Of a DNA stretch of 62,496 nucleotides, positions 59,406-62,496 are shown one piece after another. This DNA comes from Burkholderia pseudomultivorans (GTDB lineage: Bacteria; Pseudomonadota; Gammaproteobacteria; Burkholderiales; Burkholderiaceae): assembly GCF_902499075.1 (NCBI RefSeq), contig NZ_CABVPP010000045.1, positions 1-62,496 on the forward strand, given 5' to 3'. The translations under genes and the position numbers were made by a program. Under the pieces are notes generated by a model. It did not search any database, was not told the DNA's origin, and was given only the letters and a program-made list of their open reading frames with translations. Position 1 is the stretch's first letter, and every line of letters begins with the position of its first letter.

Positions 59406-61496
59406 TCACTTCTGCAGCAACGCCTTCAGGCTCGCGAGCCGATCCTTCGGCGACATCGGCGCCTCTTCCGGCGTGGGCGGCGGCGCATCGTCGAGACCCA
59501 TCTCGGGGATGAAGCGCGACGGCTCGCACACGACCGTCTCGCGCGCCCGCTTGCGCTTCTTGCACCAGTTCAGATGCAGGCTGCGCTGCGCGCGCGTGAT
59601 CGCGACGTACATCAGCCGGCGCTCCTCCTCGATCCGCTCGCTGTCGATCGGGCCGTCGTCGTCGCTGCCGCCGCGGTGCGGCATGATGCCCTCCTCGACG
59701 CCGACCAGGAACACGTGCGGATACTCGAGCCCCTTCGACGCATGGACGGTCGACAGCCGCACCGCGTCCGGATCCTCGTCCTTGCCTTCGAGCATCGACA
59801 TCAGCGCGACGGTCTGGATCAGGCCGAGCAGGTTCTTGCCCGTATCGCCGAGCCCGTCCGCGTTGTGGAAGCCCTCCGCCTCGCCGTCGACGGCCTCGGC
59901 CGCCTCGGGCTTGGTGCCCTTGCGCTTCAGCCATTCGAGGAACTCGAGCACGTTCTGCCATTTCGACTGCGCCTGACGCTCGTCGAACGCATCGTACAGG
60001 TAGGCCTCGTAGTGGATTGCCTCCATCATGTCGTCGAGCACGACGGTCGCGGGCTCCTTGTCGGCGCGATCGGTCAGGCGCTGGATGAAGTCGCAGAACA
60101 TCCGCAGCGGCTCGACCTGGCGCGCGGACAGCCGCGCCTCGATGCCGCCCATGTAGACGGCCTCGAACAGCGACACCTTCGCCTGGCCCGCGAACGAGCC
60201 GAGCGCCTCGAGCGTCGTGTTGCCGATCCCGCGGCGCGGCGTCGTGACCGCGCGGATGAACGCGGGATCGTCGTCGGCGTTCGCGATCAGGCGCAGATAC
60301 GCGCACAGATCCTTGATCTCGGCCTTGTCGAAGAACGACTGGCCGCCCGACAGCACGTACGGGATCCGCTCGCGCCGCAGCACCTGCTCGAAGATCCGCG
60401 CCTGGAAGTTGCCGCGATACAGGATCGCGTAGTCGCGGAACTGCGTGCGCCGCTCGAACTTGTGCGCGGACAGCCGGAACACGACCGATTCGGCCTCGTG
60501 CTCCTCGTCGTTGCACGGCGTGACGGTGATCGAATCGCCCATCCCGTGCTCGGACCACAGCTTCTTCTCGAACAGCTTCGGGTTGTTCGCGATCACGTTG
60601 TTCGCCGCGGTCAGGATCCGCACCGTCGACCGGTAGTTCTGCTCGAGCTTGATCACGTGCAGCTTCGGGAAATCCTTGCCGAGCTGCGCGAGGTTCTCGA
60701 GCGTCGCGCCGCGCCAGCCGTAGATCGCCTGGTCGTCGTCGCCGACCGCCGTGAACGCCGCGCGCGGGCCCGCGAGCAGCTTCAGCAGCTGATACTGGCA
60801 CGCATTGGTGTCCTGGTACTCGTCGATCAGCAGATAGCGCAGCTTGTTCTGCCAGCGGTCGCGCACCTGCTCGTTGTTCGCGAACAGCTCGGTCGGCAGG
60901 CGGATCAGGTCGTCGAAATCGACGGCCTGGTACGCGTGCAGCGTCGCGACGTAGTTGCGGTACACGAGCGCGGCCTGGTGCTCGTCCTCGTTCGCGGCGA
61001 TCGTCATCGCCTCCTCGGGCGTGACGAGGCCGTTCTTCCACAGCGAGATGATGTTCTGGATCTTGCGGATCAGCCCCTTGTCGGTGGTGCCGATCTGCTC
61101 CTGGATCATCCCGAAGCAGTCGTCCGAATCCATGATCGAGAACTGCGGCTTCAGGCCGACGTGCTCGGCCTCCTGGCGCAGGATCTGCACGCCGAGCGAG
61201 TGGAACGTGCAGACGGTGAGCTGGTTGACGGGCACCTTGCGGCCTTCCTTGCCGGGCGTGGTGAGCGTCTTGCCCTCGAGCAGCTTCGACACGCGCTCGC
61301 GCATCTCGGCGGCCGCCTTGTTCGTGAACGTGACGGCGGCGATATGGCGCGGCTCGAAGCCTTTCGCTTCGATCAGGTGCGCGATCTTCTGCGTGATCAC
61401 GCGGGTCTTGCCGCTGCCCGCGCCGGCGAGCACGAGGCAGGGACCGTCGAGGTAGCGCACCGCTTCGTTCTGAGCGGGATTGAGGCCTGCGGACAT
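59406..61496 (-). CDS. rep: ATP-dependent DNA helicase Rep (UvrD family)
   Basis: 696 residues with the superfamily 1A motifs: LNPAQNEAV (Q motif), AGAGSGKTRV (Walker A, about 26-35), TFTNKAA (Ia), DEYQDTN (II), GDDDQAIYGWRG (III), LEQNYRS (IV), VRLSTVHASKGLEYPHVFL (V) and EERRLMYVAITRAQ (VI). The insert between motifs and the C-terminal RFIPEMG are closer to Rep than to UvrD. It helps forks pass bound proteins. ATG 61496 is the family start; the frame extends upstream without homology. The 290 bp upstream (61497-61786) hold no other gene. Confidence 0.93.
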   Translation of the reverse strand: MSAGLNPAQNEAVRYLDGPCLVLAGAGSGKTRVITQKIAHLIEAKGFEPRHIAAVTFTNKAAAEMRERVSKLLEGKTLTTPGKEGRKVPVNQLTVCTFHSLGVQILRQEAEHVGLKPQFSIMDSDDCFGMIQEQIGTTDKGLIRKIQNIISLWKNGLVTPEEAMTIAANEDEHQAALVYRNYVATLHAYQAVDFDDLIRLPTELFANNEQVRDRWQNKLRYLLIDEYQDTNACQYQLLKLLAGPRAAFTAVGDDDQAIYGWRGATLENLAQLGKDFPKLHVIKLEQNYRSTVRILTAANNVIANNPKLFEKKLWSEHGMGDSITVTPCNDEEHEAESVVFRLSAHKFERRTQFRDYAILYRGNFQARIFEQVLRRERIPYVLSGGQSFFDKAEIKDLCAYLRLIANADDDPAFIRAVTTPRRGIGNTTLEALGSFAGQAKVSLFEAVYMGGIEARLSARQVEPLRMFCDFIQRLTDRADKEPATVVLDDMMEAIHYEAYLYDAFDERQAQSKWQNVLEFLEWLKRKGTKPEAAEAVDGEAEGFHNADGLGDTGKNLLGLIQTVALMSMLEGKDEDPDAVRLSTVHASKGLEYPHVFLVGVEEGIMPHRGGSDDDGPIDSERIEEERRLMYVAITRAQRSLHLNWCKKRKRARETVVCEPSRFIPEMGLDDAPPPTPEEAPMSPKDRLASLKALLQK

Positions 61497-61786
61497 GATG
61501 GCGGATGGTGTTGCGGTTGACGGCGGAACGCCGGGAGGATGCCGTGCGCGGCGGCCCTGCGAAGCAGGCGGACGCGCAGGCAGGACGCGCATGTTAACAC
61601 GTCGGCGGCACGCGTTTCGTGAACGCCGCCGGACGGCGCCGCGTGTGCATCCGGCCCCGTGCGCGCCGCACCTCACCCTGGCCGGACGGCCAATCCGGCC
61701 CCGTCCGGGCGCGGATCGGCCACAATAGGCGCTCGTCGGCCCGGCGCTCGCGCGGGGCCCGGATCAACCGTCGCCGGATCGACACC

Positions 61787-62494
61787 ATGGGATACCCGTT
61801 CGCCACCGCCGCCCTCGGCCCGCTGCTGTTCGCGCAGGGGCGCTACGTGCGTCGCGTCACGCCGCGGCTGCCCGAGGCGGCCGGCCCGCGCAGCGGGGAA
61901 GCCGGCGAAGGCCCGCCGCTGCGCGTGCTGGTGCTCGGCGATTCGGCGGCCGCGGGCGTCGGCGTCGCGACGCAGGCCGATGCGCTGGCCGGGCAACTGG
62001 CGCGCGCACTGGCGGCCACCCATCGCGTCAGCTGGAAACTGCTCGCGCGCACCGGCCTGACGACGCAGGATCTCGTCGACTGGCTCGCCGCCGAGCCGGC
62101 CGAGCCGTTCGACGCGGCCGTCACGTCGCTCGGCGTCAACGACGTGACGGGCGGCGTGTCGCCGGCCCGCTGGCTGGCCGCGCAGGCCGCGCTCGTCGGG
62201 CTGCTCGCCGCGCGCTTCGAGGTCGGGCACGCGGTGCTGTCGGCGGTGCCGCCGATGGAGCGCTTTCCGGCGCTGCCGCAGCCGCTCGCGTGGTATCTCG
62301 GGCAGCGCGCGAAGCGCCTCAACGCGGCCCTCGCCGGCTGGGCCGCGACGCAGCCGCACTGCACGTTCCTGCAGGTCGCGCTGCCGCTCGAGCGCCACCT
62401 GATGGCCGCGGACGGCTTCCATCCTGCCGCGGCGGCCTGCGCGGCCTGGGCCGGGCAGGTCGCGGTCGCGTTGCGGCAGCGGGCCGCCGCATGA
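61787..62494 (+). CDS. SGNH/GDSL hydrolase
   Basis: 235 residues. Block I is VLGDSAAAGVG (nucleophile Ser), block III is SLGVNDVTGG and block V is DGFHPAAAA (catalytic Asp and His), all in order. An N-terminal hydrophobic stretch may tether it to the membrane. Likely an esterase or lipase-like enzyme of unknown substrate. ATG 61787 is chosen as the frame upstream is Arg-rich and promoter-like. The stop codon lies 2 bp before the window end. Confidence 0.88.
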   Translation: MGYPFATAALGPLLFAQGRYVRRVTPRLPEAAGPRSGEAGEGPPLRVLVLGDSAAAGVGVATQADALAGQLARALAATHRVSWKLLARTGLTTQDLVDWLAAEPAEPFDAAVTSLGVNDVTGGVSPARWLAAQAALVGLLAARFEVGHAVLSAVPPMERFPALPQPLAWYLGQRAKRLNAALAGWAATQPHCTFLQVALPLERHLMAADGFHPAAAACAAWAGQVAVALRQRAAA

Positions 62495-62496
62495 CG

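Noticed and set aside
58635-61520. Rightward frame of 961 codons
   Set aside because: Runs out of frame through the cytochrome gene and antisense to rep.

Overview
The window is high-G+C DNA (about 65-68% by eye) from a betaproteobacterium of the genus Burkholderia, most likely a cepacia-complex species. The evidence is the motility block (flhDC, motAB, cheY, cheA, fliC, fliD, fliT), the short H-NS protein with the TWSGRGKPPNWI motif, rpsU upstream of fliC, and a complete P2-like prophage of the Burkholderia type. The species is inferred from gene content only.

Host left part (1-21236). A leftward motility unit (flhD, flhC, then motA, motB, a CheY-type regulator and the start of cheA, cut by the window edge) is followed by a family 4 glycosyltransferase, an H-NS-like protein, aquaporin Z, a Cof-type HAD phosphatase, a compound tandem repeat, a BadF/BadG-type sugar kinase, DNA-3-methyladenine glycosylase I, a divergent iron-uptake pair (PepSY membrane protein and TonB-dependent receptor around a Fur-like palindrome), rpsU, and fliC-fliD-fliT. 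Good sigma-28 (FliA) promoter matches precede motA and fliC. A TIGR04222-type membrane protein and a small HTH protein lead to the prophage.

Prophage (21237-58082, about 36.8 kb). It lies in the 3' half of a tRNA-Arg(CCG) gene, bounded by perfect 46-bp repeats, with the integrase beside the intact tRNA at the right end. Every P2 head, tail and lysis function from Q to D is present and open, including the -1 frameshift between E and E'. The part from tail terminator D to the integrase is not like P2 itself: a repressor on the minus strand, three small DNA-binding-like proteins, Ogr, a run of small orphan genes, a Toprim primase-helicase followed by an iteron-like AT-rich stretch, and an HTH excisionase candidate.

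Cargo. Between attL and the probable cos site is a visibly lower-G+C cassette (about 21.5-25.2 kb): DarT and DarG (DNA ADP-ribosyltransferase toxin and antitoxin), then a Gp37/Gp68-type three-cysteine protein translationally coupled to its partner TcmP. In the linear virion genome this cassette would lie at the end next to cos, where P2 carries its old and tin exclusion genes. An imperfect 22-bp direct repeat flanks it. This is the most likely place for an undescribed anti-phage system. A second insertion is a DNA methyltransferase gene between S and V.

Host right part (58038-62496): the tRNA-Arg, a di-haem cytochrome c, a Rep-type helicase and an SGNH hydrolase.
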